From contig LGRX02024682.1 in assembly GCA_001247695.2 (NCBI GenBank), forward strand, positions 62,001 to 126,000: DNA of 64,000 nt, written 5' to 3'. Positions within the stretch are counted from its first letter, which is position 1. Each line of letters begins with the position of its first letter. Position numbers and translations under genes: made by a program. This DNA is from Cymbomonas tetramitiformis (taxonomy: Eukaryota > Chlorophyta > Pyramimonadophyceae > Pyramimonadales > Pyramimonadaceae). A model generated the notes under the pieces. It ran no database searches and was not told the origin of the DNA. It saw only the letters and a list, made by a program, of their open reading frames with translations. Below, one piece after another: positions 1 to 10,321 of the stretch.

Positions 1-280
1 GAACCTCCGGCGATTGGAAGACCAGGTGCAATTCCCTCAAAAGCAGGCAATTCTGTCTCGGGGCGTTGTTGTCTGTGAACAGCTTTCAACAAACACACAG
101 CAAACCTGTCCGCCAGTTCGTTTGCACGCGTGTCGTTGGCTGTTATGTATTCGGTAAAAAACGGTGGAGCAATCAAACGACAATACTCCCAAGCCATCAA
201 CAATATTTCTATGAACCACTTCCAGTGTCGTTCACAAACACCGTTTTCAGTGCTGCGAGTACATCGGACTACGTCAATAA
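1..280. other. No supported gene; possible interior of element ending at 391
   Basis: I see no convincing gene here. The following terminal repeat faces left, so this stretch should be the inside of a Polinton-like element. However, it is richer in G and C than the other copies and does not match them beyond the repeat, so it may be an unrelated insertion or rearranged flank. Confidence 0.3.
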
Positions 281-391
281 CACATTTAATCACGTAATTT
301 ATTCTCAATTTATTACGTAATTATTTCTTGTATTTATTATTTAGTTATTTTGTTTATATAAATGGTACGCTATAGTCGGTACTTAACTACT
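281..391 (-). repeat. Terminal repeat of Polinton-like family 1 (copy D)
   Basis: This is nearly identical, in reverse complement, to 45,899-46,012 and to 24,430-24,535. It shares the AT-rich core with ATTACGTAATAAAT and the outer block GTACCGACTATAGC. It reads as the right-hand end of an element whose body lies to the left of the window. Copies agree up to ATTAAATGTG and diverge after it. I could not establish a target duplication. Confidence 0.7.
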
Positions 392-1330
392 ATCGTTTGA
401 CACAACATACGGTTATGGTTTGCGCGTATAAATACGCATGCTCAACCCTATTTAGGTCACGTTACATCTTCAACACATAGCTAGGCGTTATGCAAAACAT
501 GCTAGGGTCATGATTAGGGTTTACACGGGGCAGTGGATACGCATTCAGCGCCGCAATGCGTGAGATATACATTCATTGGTGACATCGCATTTTCACTCGA
601 TGCTCAATTTTGAACAATGCAGTACGATGCGCCTTTGAAATACGTTTCAAGTGGTATGCTCAAAACACAAATCGGCCTTCGTATGCGGCGGGTATATGGA
701 AAACACTGACTTCAACCAAAACCAAAAATAGTTATGACGGTTTAGGGGTTAATGCCGGAACACGGTACTGCTTTCGCAATAAGATATCCCTCAGGCTGAA
801 CTTTTGAGTTGCAATCATATCTTGTTTTATTATCTGCCAACGTGATAACAAACTCTTCAGCAGTTCTCTGTGCCATAATTCTGTTAACTTTTAACAAACT
901 TGTAACTTTCGAACACCTAACGAGTAAGTAACGAGTAAGTAATGAGTAACTAATGAGTAACTCTTGAGTAACTACTGAGTAACTCTTGAGTAACTCTTGA
1001 GTAACTCTTGAGTAACTATTGAATAAGTGAAATCTGGAATTAAAGATTTTTTATTTTATTTTAATTATTTTAATTATTACACTATTTTAATTATTTTATT
1101 TTCTATTTTATTTAATAATTGTCACTATAAAGTTACTTGAAAGTTACTTATGAGTTACTTAGGAGTTACTCGAGAGTTACTCGAGAGTTACTCGAGAGTT
1201 ACTAGTTACTTACTAGTTACTTACAGGTTGAAACTTACAGGTTACTACTGTATACGATCGATGTTCGATACTCGAGCTTAAACATGCCACAAAATAATGT
1301 TTGGCCACCCTAAATAATCAGTTAACAACT
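392..1330. other. Gene-free stretch with a foldback repeat
   Basis: No supported coding region is present. The stretch holds a foldback at about 905-1245, listed separately, and otherwise unremarkable flank. An open frame at 610-807 has no recognisable content and I do not call it. Confidence 0.4.
905..1245. repeat. Foldback of degenerate 10-12 bp GAGTAACT repeats
   Basis: The left arm (about 918-1025) is a run of GAGTAAC units. The right arm (about 1128-1232) is a run of the reverse complement, GTTACTC. They flank about 100 bp of AT-only sequence. The arrangement can form a long hairpin and looks like a foldback or MITE-type element. No coding capacity lies inside. Confidence 0.65.
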
Positions 1331-1858
1331 ATGGCTAAAACACGCGGTACGAAACGCAAGCAGTGCACTCGCAGGCAGTGCGTAATATGCAATAAAGCAT
1401 TTAGCGGTATTCCGTTCAATGCGATGCCTCTTGCACGTGGCGACAGCTGCGAATCGTGCCACAGTTCTAAGGTTATTCCCGCAACCGTGGAACAAAATGC
1501 CGTGGCACAAGCAGGTCCTCCTCGAGGGGTAAAACGAGAACGCAAGTCCGATTTTGAACCCGAGCCTTCTCCGGAAAAGAAGGTAAAGAAGAAACCTTAC
1601 CGCCCGATTGAAGGACCTGGAAAACAGGACAAGAAAGCGCTTCCCTCTGCTTCACCTGAGCTCCGCATGCGTTTACGGTCAAAAGTAAATATGCTCAAAA
1701 ACGATACTGCAAACCCTGGTGAAGACCCACAGCGAAAGTCCGATTGGAACACTAAGAAAAAGTTAATAATGCAATTGGGAACAGAACAGCAGCGTGCAGC
1801 AATTCTTGTGCACGAACAGGTGTTTCCAGAAAGCACGTGTTATAAAAAGGCAGGCTAA
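1331..1858 (+). CDS. Small basic cysteine-cluster protein, unknown
   Basis: This is an open frame of about 175 residues from the ATG at 1331; a longer reading from 1301 would need a TTG start. Residues near the N-terminus form a cluster of paired cysteines (CxxxxCVIC, then CESC) that could bind zinc. They are followed by a lysine- and proline-rich stretch (KKVKKKPYRP) resembling a nuclear localisation signal. I do not recognise the family. It converges with the cysteine-rich gene at 1957-2469, and both lie between two element ends, so they may be cargo of an unrecognised element or host genes. Coding status is plausible because of length and composition but unproven. Confidence 0.45.
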   Translation: MAKTRGTKRKQCTRRQCVICNKAFSGIPFNAMPLARGDSCESCHSSKVIPATVEQNAVAQAGPPRGVKRERKSDFEPEPSPEKKVKKKPYRPIEGPGKQDKKALPSASPELRMRLRSKVNMLKNDTANPGEDPQRKSDWNTKKKLIMQLGTEQQRAAILVHEQVFPESTCYKKAG

Positions 1859-1956
1859 ACAGTGACGATGAACAACAATATACTATAGCAAATAGAATAA
1901 TATTACCATACTTTGTATTATTTGTCTATTACTTGTTCTATTATTGGTTCTAGCTT

Positions 1957-2469
1957 CTAGTTTCTACCTCGAAAAATCCTTTCAGTTTCCGCGTCCAGAA
2001 TAGCCAGAGGGTACGAGACCTTGATAATAGGATCGGTGTGTAAACACCCTCTGCATGCGTTGGGGTACCGGTTAGCCCACTCTTCTGTATATCTGTTCTC
2101 GTTTTTTAGCCAATAGCAGACACAATCGGTCTTGATACCGGCGTCCACGTCCGCGCAGTACGCCGATTGCGAACGAAATATGCAAGCTCTGCAACCTTTT
2201 CGTGCGCATTTTAAGCACATGCCTGTCTGCTTTTGTTCTTCTTTGTTACAAAAGAAGTTTGTACAGCCTCTTGCAACTTTCACGTGATTATCAGGGTCCC
2301 GAACTCTTGTTGAAGCAAACAGAGGCGGCGGGGCCGATGCCGCTGTCGCTGTCGCTGTCGCTGTCGCCGATGCCGCTGTCGCTGTTGCCAAAAGCGCTGC
2401 AGGCTTGAAACCTGCGGGCGCTTTTGGAGCAGCGCGACGCACTGGCCAACGTTTTTTCATAGTTTTCAT
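1957..2469 (-). CDS. Cysteine-rich protein with Ala/Thr tract, unknown
   Basis: This frame of 170 residues starts 10 bp from a Polinton-like terminal repeat at 2479. The N-terminal third is basic and then an alanine/threonine tract (ATATATAAS) produced by a GCGACA/GCGACG-type microsatellite at about 2336-2390. The C-terminal part has at least ten cysteines, including CLKCARKGCRAC and CRGCLHTD, suggesting a multi-zinc structure. I do not recognise the family. Together with the convergent gene at 1331-1858 it may be a short host segment trapped between elements. Confidence 0.45.
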   Translation of the reverse strand: MKTMKKRWPVRRAAPKAPAGFKPAALLATATAASATATATATAASAPPPLFASTRVRDPDNHVKVARGCTNFFCNKEEQKQTGMCLKCARKGCRACIFRSQSAYCADVDAGIKTDCVCYWLKNENRYTEEWANRYPNACRGCLHTDPIIKVSYPLAILDAETERIFRGRN

Positions 2470-2478
2470 TTTTTCCTC

Positions 2479-2695
2479 AGTAGTATGATGTAGCGTTTAC
2501 GGACAGAATTTTCCCCCACCACAAAAACCCTAGGGCTGCGCCCTAGGGTTGGGGTAAAATCCAATCCCCAAACCCTACAACATTCTACTATCCTCCAAAC
2601 CCTAGGATGACGTGTCAATTTTCCGGTGAGCTTCCGGTGAATTTATCCGGTTCGGTGAGAGTTTCCGGTGGAATAAATATAAATATGATAAATTT
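2479..2695 (+). repeat. Terminal repeat, Polinton-like family 2
   Basis: It contains the outer AGTAGTATGATGTAGCG, a GC-rich hairpin (CCCTAGGGCTGCGCCCTAGGG-type palindrome at about 2529-2550), then CCGGTGA-rich tandem units and AT-rich inner sequence. The same order occurs at 8036-8283 and inverted at 10322-10585. Confidence 0.75.
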
Positions 2696-2797
2696 GATAA
2701 AATTATAAAAAAGAATTTATCATAAATAAAATAAAAATAATAAGAATAATAAAATGTAAATACGTTAAAATAAATCTAAATATAATTTATTAAAAAG

Positions 2798-3385
2798 TTA
2801 CGACACAACTATATTTTCTTGTGTAATCGAAGGTTGTCGACTTAATTCTAATACAAATCGAAGTACATCAGCACTTGTCGAAAAATTTCCATTTAGTGAA
2901 CTAATTTGAAGTTCGAGATTATTGTTTCCAATAACATTAGATGAAGCTACCAAACTGAAAGGGTTACTTATTCCAGTAAATATAGCAAGACCCGAGCATT
3001 TTAGAATATATTCGTCTCCAATAATATTATTGACACCTTCATCAGCGTGTTGAATTTTGAATTTTACAGTATCTCTATTTAGTTCGTTGTCTTGTAATTG
3101 AAATAAATACATTGCACTAAAAGAGTTTTCTGCAAATTCTAAAATACGAATACTTTGTCCGGGTAGTGGATTATTTCTTGGAAAATTTCTTATATCAAGA
3201 TTTTGATATTGTAAAGTTTTTGTTTCAAAGACGTCTTTTACCGTAACTTTGCCGTTAGCTCGTTCAATATCATTTGTTGTTCCTTGTACATCAAGCCATT
3301 TTGAACTTCCCCCACTCGGTGCATTTCCATTAACGGTTGTACATTGTAGATTTTTACAAATCAAATCTTTACCAAAAGAAGCCAT
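2798..3385 (-). CDS. Putative virion-type beta-rich protein, unknown family
   Basis: This is a complete frame of 195 residues from MASFGKDLICKNL to a serine-terminated end, reading towards the terminal repeat. It is rich in Asn, Ser and hydrophobics without membrane segments, in keeping with a beta-sheet structural or fibre protein. The last 80 residues or so recur at 9979-10224 beside the opposite terminal repeat, so the gene sits at a fixed end of family 2. I do not recognise a named domain. Its place next to the glycine/asparagine-rich gene at 3424-3986 suggests a virion module, which is inference from context only. Confidence 0.6.
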   Translation of the reverse strand: MASFGKDLICKNLQCTTVNGNAPSGGSSKWLDVQGTTNDIERANGKVTVKDVFETKTLQYQNLDIRNFPRNNPLPGQSIRILEFAENSFSAMYLFQLQDNELNRDTVKFKIQHADEGVNNIIGDEYILKCSGLAIFTGISNPFSLVASSNVIGNNNLELQISSLNGNFSTSADVLRFVLELSRQPSITQENIVVS

Positions 3386-3423
3386 TTTTATTTTATAATA
3401 TAGAATAAATATAAGATATAAAT

Positions 3424-3986
3424 TTATAATTTAAAATCAGGTTTAATCCAAACCAATAATCCCGAACCCGGAGTTGTTATAACTTTACTTTCCATACACA
3501 CGCCAATAATTCCAACATTATTTGTAGTAATTTGTGAAGAATTGACTGAACCTCCCGAAGCACAACCTAACATTTGACCTTTAACATAACTTCCATCAAT
3601 AGCTTTGCAAGTTGTGAATCCTTTTGTACAAACAAAACAAGAATTCCCTGTGTTTGAATTTTGAACACAAACACCAATAGGCATACAATTTTGATTAGAT
3701 TGACTTGCCGAAGCTGCATATATTTTTACACCATTTATATTAGTAAAGTCGTCGTTAAATTGAACAATATCTCCAGCACTTATACTATTTCCGGTATTAT
3801 TTACAAAAGTGAATATATCACCGGTATGAGGAACCGGACTTGAGGGAATGTTGCCGTATATGCATTTGTTAAATTTGTCAAAGGAATTCCTAAGGTTGTC
3901 AATGATGATGTTGGCGTTGTATACGCCCAATCTATGCTACTTACAAGTCGTATAGCACTACAATCCAAATCTGTGCCCGGAGGCAC
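3424..3986 (-). pseudogene. Putative virion surface protein, frameshifted and truncated
   Basis: The main frame (3424 to about 3840) encodes an Asn/Ser/Gly-rich segment with several cysteines (SCFVCTKGF, GQMLGCASGG). The natural upstream continuation is in another frame (about 3845-3986, starting MPPGTDLDC), so a single-base shift near 3840 seems to have split one gene. The upstream end is lost where the element stops near 4,003. The composition resembles a fibre or tail-like protein, but no domain is recognisable. The start at 3930 of the open frame is therefore probably not the native start. Confidence 0.5.
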
Positions 3987-4084
3987 AGCGTGAGCCGATA
4001 TGCCTATGCGTCCGTATGTGTGTCATCGGGGGTAATCTGGGATTGGCACGATGACAGTGAAATTGTGCTTGAAATCACGATGAG

Positions 4085-4365
4085 AATGAATACCAGATGT
4101 CCGGGGTATGACAGTATGACACTATGACACTATGACAGTATGACAGTATGACACTATAGTAGTATGACAGTACTGTGGGGGGTGTCATCGTGGAACTCAG
4201 TCAGACCCTCGAAGAATGGTCAGATTCGCATCGGGGTTGAAAAGACAATGAAATCGAATATCAGATATTAAGGTTATGACAGTATGACAGTATGACGCTA
4301 TGACAGTATGACAGTATGACAGTACAGTAGTATGACAGTACTGTGGGGCAGTCATCGTGTCAGCC
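4085..4365. repeat. TATGACAG satellite in two similar blocks
   Basis: Units of TATGACAGTATGACAC type occur in two blocks (about 4107-4175 and 4276-4340). Each ends in AGTAGTATGACAGTACTG followed by a G run and GTCATCG. The blocks lie in a duplicated context of about 170 bp. Confidence 0.7.
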
Positions 4366-5470
4366 TGTCGGCATAACATCTGAATCGAGAATGATGAATC
4401 GGAATTAGAAATGAGATCGGATCGGGAACTGAACGTTGAGCCGAAGTGTGACATCGGCTCTCGAGTGGTTGACCCTGCAACCTGAGTGACGAGTGAATAA
4501 GTAGAGCACTTGAGAAGTGTTTAGCCTTCAGAACTCGGAACCGAATTATCGTTTGTACCTCAATCTGGCCCTGATCCAGTATATTATAAAATCCGAATTG
4601 TGTACCTTTGCACGTTCAATCAAAAACATATTTCCGAGCATCTGTCGTAGTGCCCCAGGCACAATTGGTATCAATGAGCGTTACTTGAACACCTCCGCGC
4701 GTTCAACCACGGCGTTACCGTAACTTCCGTTATACTGCGGGGGGAGACTCATACTTTTGGGAAACTTTGCGCAACTTTTACGTCAGAAAAGCCATTTTTT
4801 TTCAAAGAAGGAATCCATATACTGCTCCCAAAAGTCACAAAACATCAGTATAACGTTCCCTTAACAGTGGGGGCCCAACCAGGCTCAGAAAAGTCAAGAT
4901 TCGTTTTCCGATCTTAAACTCCAAGTCTGCCCCAGGCTACAAACAACCGTCAGGGAGCACCCTAAAGGGTTTCCCCGGTTTATAGTAGCCAGGAAAACCT
5001 CATAACTCACTTTCTAGAGCCTTAAAAAGGCGAAAAACAGCCAAAAACAGCCCAAAATAGCCGTTTTAGCCCGTTTTCAGCCTACCCCAAAACCTTCCAC
5101 AGTAGCCCCCACCACCAAAAACTCCTTCCCCAGACCCCATAGGACAGCCTAGAACCTCTCAATACCGCCCTCACGGCCACCAGCAGTTGGGAAAGCCACT
5201 AAAAACAGCGCCTTTAGTGGTTTCTGGACAGTTCCTGGACAGTTTCTGGACACCTCTGGTTTACTCTCTGGCTGGAATATTTCTGGAGTGTACGAAGTCC
5301 GGTTACCTTCTGGGACCTTGCTGAGCTTTCTGGTTGCAGTTTCTTGACCTCTGCCTGCATACTTAGGCACTTGAAATCTGTGTCGCGGAGCCCTGGCGAA
5401 ATTTTGAGTACGCCAGTGTATGGCAGTTTCCCCACAAAAGCACAGAAGAGAGTGGTGGAAACAGGGACCC
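4366..5470. other. No supported gene; candidate short foldback
   Basis: No gene is supported. At about 4718-4862 the sequence CGTTATACTG and its complement CAGTATAACG face each other across about 110 bp, with CTTTTGGG and CCCAAAAG just inside; this could be a small MITE. The rest (4865-5470) is GC-rich and proline-codon-like on several frames and may be an LTR or leader of the retroelement fragment that follows. Confidence 0.35.
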
Positions 5471-6190
5471 CTCAAGTGGTTATTTCAACCAGACCCCACC
5501 TTCCCACCAGCAGGAGCCTTCGATAACTCCCCAGAGGGCCCCCTCCCACCTTCACCCTCCTCTTCAGACGACGAGGTGGAAGACAACTGAGCGCCTGGAC
5601 AGCATACACCCTGGCTATCCCACCAGCGCGCCACTACCGTGAGTGGTACTACCAGGGGTTCACGGTTTTTGTCTTCAACTACCCGGACCCTTACCACCCA
5701 GCAATACCGGTGCTTCCTGGTGAAACCTTGGCCGACGCTCCACCGTCTCCAGAAGTCAGCCCTACACCTTCTCCTCCTCCTTCCCCCCTTCACGAAAGCG
5801 ACACTGAATAAACAAAAGGCGAGCACTTCCTACCTTCTGCTCACCTGTGGCTTTTGCCACACCCAGTGTGCGATCTGATCAGCTCAGCAGCCAGTATGTC
5901 GCAACATATATCAGAGTCCTTTCCCAGCATGGGGGTCAGTGCAGAGCCGTCACGCCCCCCATTGTTCTCGCCCCTCACCTTCCCATCGCCCGCCGCTTAC
6001 GCTTCCGCTCACCCCATTCCACATCCAGGCACCACCATGCCCTACACAGCGGTGCCCCGCCCTTATACCATGCCGGATGGCACCTCCGCACAGGCTGTAT
6101 GGAACGGCGTCAATTGGGTATTGCCCCAATCAGCGCCCCTCGCTGGGGGAGTATCACCAGTGCCGTTCACACTGGGATCATCTTGGGGGT
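5471..6190 (+). mobile_element. Plus-strand retroelement fragment with Gag-like N-terminus
   Basis: Two short plus-strand ends are visible: an acidic, proline-rich tail ending DDEVEDN at about 5589, and another ending HESDTE at 5810. A frame then starts at 5896 (MSQHISESFPSMG) and stays open and Pro/Ser-rich to about 6190 (WNGVNWVLPQSAPL), where it runs into antisense of the minus-strand protease gene. I read this as the 5' region and Gag N-terminus of a separate LTR element cut at about 6190. The evidence is composition and reading frame only. Confidence 0.3.
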
Positions 6191-8035
6191 CATGTCTGAG
6201 TCCATCGATGTTCGGTAGAGCAGTCGTCATCTCCTTTTTGTACTCCTCACCCCAGAAGTCCTGAAACTTGAGGGTCCACTCAGGGCTCACTTCTGCATCT
6301 TCAGTATCCGCAGCGGGTTCGGCGTTCTCAGAGTCGATAGCCGTGGCTGCAAAGGCAGAAGCAGTATCGTCGGGGGACTTCTCGGCCACCATGAGCCAGG
6401 CGGGCTGTATCTCCGGGTCGTCATTGCCGCGTAGCTTCTGCGTCTCCGCGTACACCAGGTACTTCTTCAGCTGGGCAGGGGTTAGGAACACCTCATCCAC
6501 CAATCCCGCGCAGGCCGTGCCCTTCGGAGACCTGTCCCCAGATGCTTTCCCAGGAGAACAGCCTGTGATGGTGACGCGATCCCCAATCTTACCACTGCGG
6601 GACTTCCTGAGGAAGGAGACGGAGCCATTCCCTTCATAGCCCAGAGTGACAGGAGAGTGACTGCGCAACCACCTTCCGCCAAGGATAACATCCACCTGTA
6701 TGCCCAGTGGTAGGATCCGGAGGGCAAGGGCGTTCTCCGTATAGGTGCCCGTGGTGGTGTGCGTGTTAAACTTGGCGTACGCGGTGGCGCCAGTGATCTT
6801 CACAGATCCATCCGCCAAGGTGACTCGCATCTCGGAGCCGGCTCGTGTTGTGAGGCCACATCGCTTAGCGCTCTGCTCCGAGATGAAGTTGTCAGAGGCC
6901 CCCGAGTCGATCAGCACCTTGACCGTGTGCCCTCTGAGGGTTGCGTAGAATACCAGCAGTAGCGGTCCTTCTTCGTCATGTGCCGCTGCAAGGGTACCCT
7001 CGATGTCGGTCTTCCACTGAACTCCCCCATCTGTGCGTATGCTTTTGCACTTGAGGTTGGGGAGGAGGTTGTCCGAGGCCTCGCGGCATTCTTCCAACGT
7101 TTGCCTACACGCGGCGTAGAACTCCTCATCCAGCAAATCAACATCTTCAGTCGGATGACTGACGAGGTTGTCTACACTCGCCGTCAGCAGGGTACCCGCT
7201 GAGGTGCATTCACTCGAGGTGGGGCTGACATGAGTGGTGTCGCTGGTAGTAGGGCTCACATGGGTGGTGTCACTGGTAGTAGGGCTCACATGGGTAGTGC
7301 CGCTGGTGGTAGGGCTTACATGGGTAGTGCCGCTTACTGTGGGGCTCACGTGGGTAGTGCCGCTTGTTGTGGGGCTCGCATGGGTAGCGACACCGTTGGT
7401 GAGACTGCCATGGGTGAGGGGATCCTCGTCATGCTGAGGGCTGCTAGTGGGGGAGTTGTGGCGCGAGTTGGTGGGAGCTCTGGTGGTCAGTTCTCGCCTC
7501 ATCAGGGGTCCCAGCTGCTGCCATCTGCTGGGTGAAGCAGAGCGAATTGACTGAGGACTCCTCTTCCATCACCTCAGGGTCTTCAGCGATGGGGTGGCTG
7601 TCGAGACAGGGCGGCGCTTCATCTGCTTCATGCGTTCTGACGGTGGTCATCTGCTTGGTGAAGCAAAGCGAACTGGGTGTGGAGGTCTCCTCTACCTCTG
7701 AGCAGTAGGATGAACCTTCGGGGTTTCCTCCCGGAGTGGCCGGCGCGTTATCATGGTGCGAAGATGTAGTCTCTGTTGTGGGCTCGGCCAGCGAGGATGA
7801 TGGAGGGGATGCTCCCAAGGGGCTGGGACCCAGCTTCCTCATCTTGTACTGGTGTACTGCGTGCAGACTGCACCAGGCGCCGGGTAGACCCACATCTCCC
7901 GCTGTCCCAGGTATCGTGCCCACTTCAGTGTCCAGGGTGCAGAGGGATGTCGAAGATCTCGCTGCTGCTCTTCGTGCGCCCTCCTTTTCCCACAGCCTGC
8001 TACCTGGAGAAGAGTCTGGGCTCGAAGTGGCGATT
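6063..8035 (-). pseudogene. Retroviral-type aspartic protease region of the retrotransposon
   Basis: The frame at 6063-7502 carries a pepsin-like retropepsin: VLIDSGASDNFIS has the catalytic DSGA, followed by a typical flap-side region and an ILGGRWL segment (about residues 190-300). Upstream of it lies a Thr/Ser/His repeat (TTHVSP repeated six or seven times). The preceding part (7444-8035) is in a different frame, so a one-base shift near 7500 separates them, either a lesion or a frameshift site. The protein would cleave the Gag polyprotein. The last residues (6063 to about 6190) are probably not native, because a plus-strand retroelement fragment overlaps there. Confidence 0.7.
8030..8035. 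repeat. Target-site duplication GCGATT, left
   Basis: GCGATT lies directly before the left terminal repeat and is repeated at 10586-10591 directly after the right one. Confidence 0.9.
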
Positions 8036-8283
8036 AGTAGTATGATGTAGCGTTTACGGACAGAATTTTCCCCCACCACAAAAACCCTAGGCTGCGCCTA
8101 GGGTTGGGGTAAAATCCAATCCGCAAACCCTACAACATTCTACTATCCTCCAAACCCTAGGATGACGTGTCAATTTTCCGGTGAGCTTCCGGTGAATTTA
8201 TCCGGTCCGGTGAGCTTCCGGTGAGCTTCCGGTGAATTTATCCGGTTCGGTGAGAGTTTCCGGTAAAATAAATATAAATATGA
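8036..8283 (+). repeat. Left terminal inverted repeat, family 2
   Basis: It has the outer AGTAGTATGATGTAGCG, a short CCTAGGCTGCGCCTAGG hairpin, then CCGGTGA units and AT-rich sequence. It matches 2479-2695 and the inverse of 10322-10585. Confidence 0.85.
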
Positions 8284-8376
8284 TGAATTAGAAAAATATA
8301 TTATAATTGCAACAATAAAATAAAACTAGTAATAATATATTTGATTTTTAACTTTTAATTCCTATAGTTTTTTTAA

Positions 8377-8576
8377 TTATCTATTTCGCCTATTTTGTTG
8401 TCTATCCGCAGGATGAGGTGCTCTTAAAATCCTCCCGAAACGTCGTAATTGACCAATAGCCTTACATTGTACTTTATTTCCAAACGGACGACCTGACGGG
8501 GCAGGGTCTTTGTACCCGCAATAAATTCTATTATTCCGTCTTCGTTATGCTTGTGGTCTATTTGCTCGCTTACCAT
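8377..8576 (-). pseudogene. Small basic protein, frameshifted (homologue of 48038-48235)
   Basis: The downstream two thirds match the gene at 48038-48235 codon by codon (NNxxYCGYKDPAP, GRPxGNK, QLRRxGRIL, PHPADxQQNRRN). The distance from the start codon to the conserved NN is 1 nt shorter than a multiple of three relative to that copy, so the ATG-initiated frame runs off. The protein is small, arginine-rich and possibly nucleic-acid binding. Presence in both Polinton-like families shows that they share gene content. Confidence 0.65.
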
Positions 8577-8577
8577 A

Positions 8578-8630
8578 AGAATATAATATAATATAATATA
8601 ATATAATATAATATAATATAATATAATAAA
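8578..8630. repeat. TATAA pentanucleotide microsatellite
   Basis: About ten TAATA units lie between the start of the small basic gene and the divergent gene at 8691. The position would also suit a TATA-rich promoter region. Confidence 0.7.
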
Positions 8631-8690
8631 TTTATTTGAAAAAAACATAAACTAACTTAAAAAATAAATATTATAACTTAATTTAATAAA

Positions 8691-9143
8691 ATGATTTCGG
8701 TAGTTAAATATAATAATTTTGATATTGAAAAATTGAGTATTGAAAATGTTGATTTTACAAAAATAAAAAGTAAATCTCAACCATATAAGTTTGTAAGTAT
8801 TCAATATGATCAAAAGCCGTTATACTTAGAAACACCAAAAATGCATTGTCCATTTGGACTTTACAACTTTGAAGGGAGTGACCGGTGTAATATTTCGTTT
8901 AATTTAGTTGAAGATATGGAAAATATTATATTAGCTATAGAGGATAAAATTGTCAATCATATTTATGAAAATCAAATAAGATATTTTTCCAAAGATACTT
9001 TCAAACTTTCAAACTTGAAAGAACTTTTTAATAGTTCGATTAAAATAAATCAAAATCAAAATTATTCAAATTTATTAACGAAGCTTCCCAAAGATATGAA
9101 AATGTTTTTAAAAATTTTGGAAATAATTACAAAATTTCGGTAA
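8691..9143 (+). CDS. Unrecognised family-2 protein, C-terminus altered by deletion junction
   Basis: The frame starts MISVVKYNNFDIEKL and contains a conserved-looking stretch with FVSIQYD and CPFGLYNFEG, then an amphipathic region. I do not recognise the family; a DNA-binding or replication accessory role is possible but only a guess. From about 9068 the bases are also readable, in another frame, as the central part of a lipase gene. The true gene is therefore probably cut near 9065 and the last 25 residues or so are an artefact of the deletion that created this short element. Confidence 0.5.
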   Translation: MISVVKYNNFDIEKLSIENVDFTKIKSKSQPYKFVSIQYDQKPLYLETPKMHCPFGLYNFEGSDRCNISFNLVEDMENIILAIEDKIVNHIYENQIRYFSKDTFKLSNLKELFNSSIKINQNQNYSNLLTKLPKDMKMFLKILEIITKFR

Positions 9144-9922
9144 CCGGTCACTCAAACGGAGCCGGACAAAGCAATTTCATTGCCGAAAAATATAATGTCG
9201 AGGGTCATCATTTTAATCCAGCTATTAATCCCTTGCAAAAACCGGTAAATACACCAACGGAAAAACAATATGTTTATTCAACGGAAGGAGATTTAGTTTC
9301 ATTACCGGCAAGAATTAAACCTCATCCAAATTCTAATTATGAAATTATTCATGTCAATCCAAAACCGGGAACTGAAAATGATCTTGTAAAATTACATGAT
9401 ATAGAGCAAATGTATACCGAAAATTATCCCCAAACCGAAAGAGTTTCCACGGCAAGATCTAGATTTGGTTTCGCAAATGCTATAGGCGGTTCAGTTATGG
9501 GTGGTTATTTTGGATACTATCAACCAACAAATTCTAAAAATGAACATTATTTTAGAACGACTCAAGGTGTATTAGAAGGTGCATTGTTAAACGAAGCGCC
9601 CCCTATTAATTTTTCAGATTTTATGGATACCATGGGAGTTAAAGAAAGTCTAGAAGAAAAGAATTATTTACGGAAATATTTAGGGTTGCATCCAATTAAA
9701 GAAAAAAATATAGAAAAAGTCCCTAGTTATGACCCAATTACCGAAAAAATTAGAAAAATAACGGGTAGACAAAAGCAAGATAAAAAGCTATTTTCGCCTA
9801 CAACCGGAGTAAGTTATGAAAATAGAAACATAAATTCAGGTAATTTTAAAAAGGGAATTAAATATGTCGAGTATGACGGCAATAGTTCAACACCTATAAA
9901 AGTCGGTGTAATAAATCCATAA
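9068..9922 (+). pseudogene. Lipase-like alpha/beta hydrolase, 3' fragment
   Basis: Reading from about 9068 gives YENVFKNFGNNYKISVTGHS and then NGAGQ. This contains the nucleophile elbow GHSNG, followed by an Asn-Pro-rich segment like FNPFLS in the family-1 lipases at 32564 and 35561. The 5' half, before the elbow, is missing because of the deletion junction near 9065. An open frame starting at 9233 covers only the downstream part. In family 1 the same gene encodes about 440 residues. The residue around the elbow differs (GHSNG here, GTSLG there), so the two families have long diverged. Confidence 0.65.
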
Positions 9923-9978
9923 GATATATAATATAAAATGGCAAATTGTAAATATAAAATTGTAAAAATTAAAAAGTC

Positions 9979-10224
9979 TATGAAGGTGTCAATAATATTA
10001 TTGGAGACGAATATATTCTAAAATGCTCGGGTCTTGCTATATTTACTGGAATAAGTAACCCTTTCAGTTTGGTAGCTTCATCTAATGTTATTGGAAACAA
10101 TAATCTCGAACTTCAAATTAGTTCACTAAATGGAAATTTTTCGACAAGTGCTGATGTACTTCGATTTGTATTAGAATTAAGTCGACAACCTTCGATTACA
10201 CAAGAAAATATAGTTGTGTCGTAA
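9979..10224 (+). pseudogene. C-terminal fragment of the putative virion gene (as 2798-3385)
   Basis: The bases are nearly identical to the last 245 bp of the minus-strand gene at 2798-3385, ending ENIVVS and TAA at 10222-10224. The upstream part is absent, so this marks the second side of the internal deletion. Confidence 0.8.
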
Positions 10225-10321
10225 CTTTTTAATAAATTATATTTAGATTTATTTTAACGTATTTACATTTTATTATTCTTATTATTTTTATTTTATTTAT
10301 GATAAATTCTTTTTTTCTAAT

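Larger units (their letters stand above)
2479..4003. mobile_element. Polinton-like element family 2, left end only
   Basis: It begins with the same terminal repeat as 8036 (AGTAGTATGATGTAGCG) and runs inward through two minus-strand genes before homology and AT-richness stop near 4,003. No opposite terminal repeat is found before the satellite that follows, so the element is truncated. The gene next to the repeat is the full-length version of the fragment at the right end of the element at 8036-10585, which fixes the two as members of one family. Confidence 0.7.

Noticed and set aside
5149..5826. Minus-strand frames 5149-5475 and 5485-5826 as genes
   Set aside because: The plus-strand reading of the same bases gives more protein-like, proline-rich ends, and neither minus-strand frame shows a motif.
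6268..6639. Plus-strand open frames over the protease gene (also 6745-7535)
   Set aside because: They are shadows of the minus-strand retropepsin frame, without recognisable domains.
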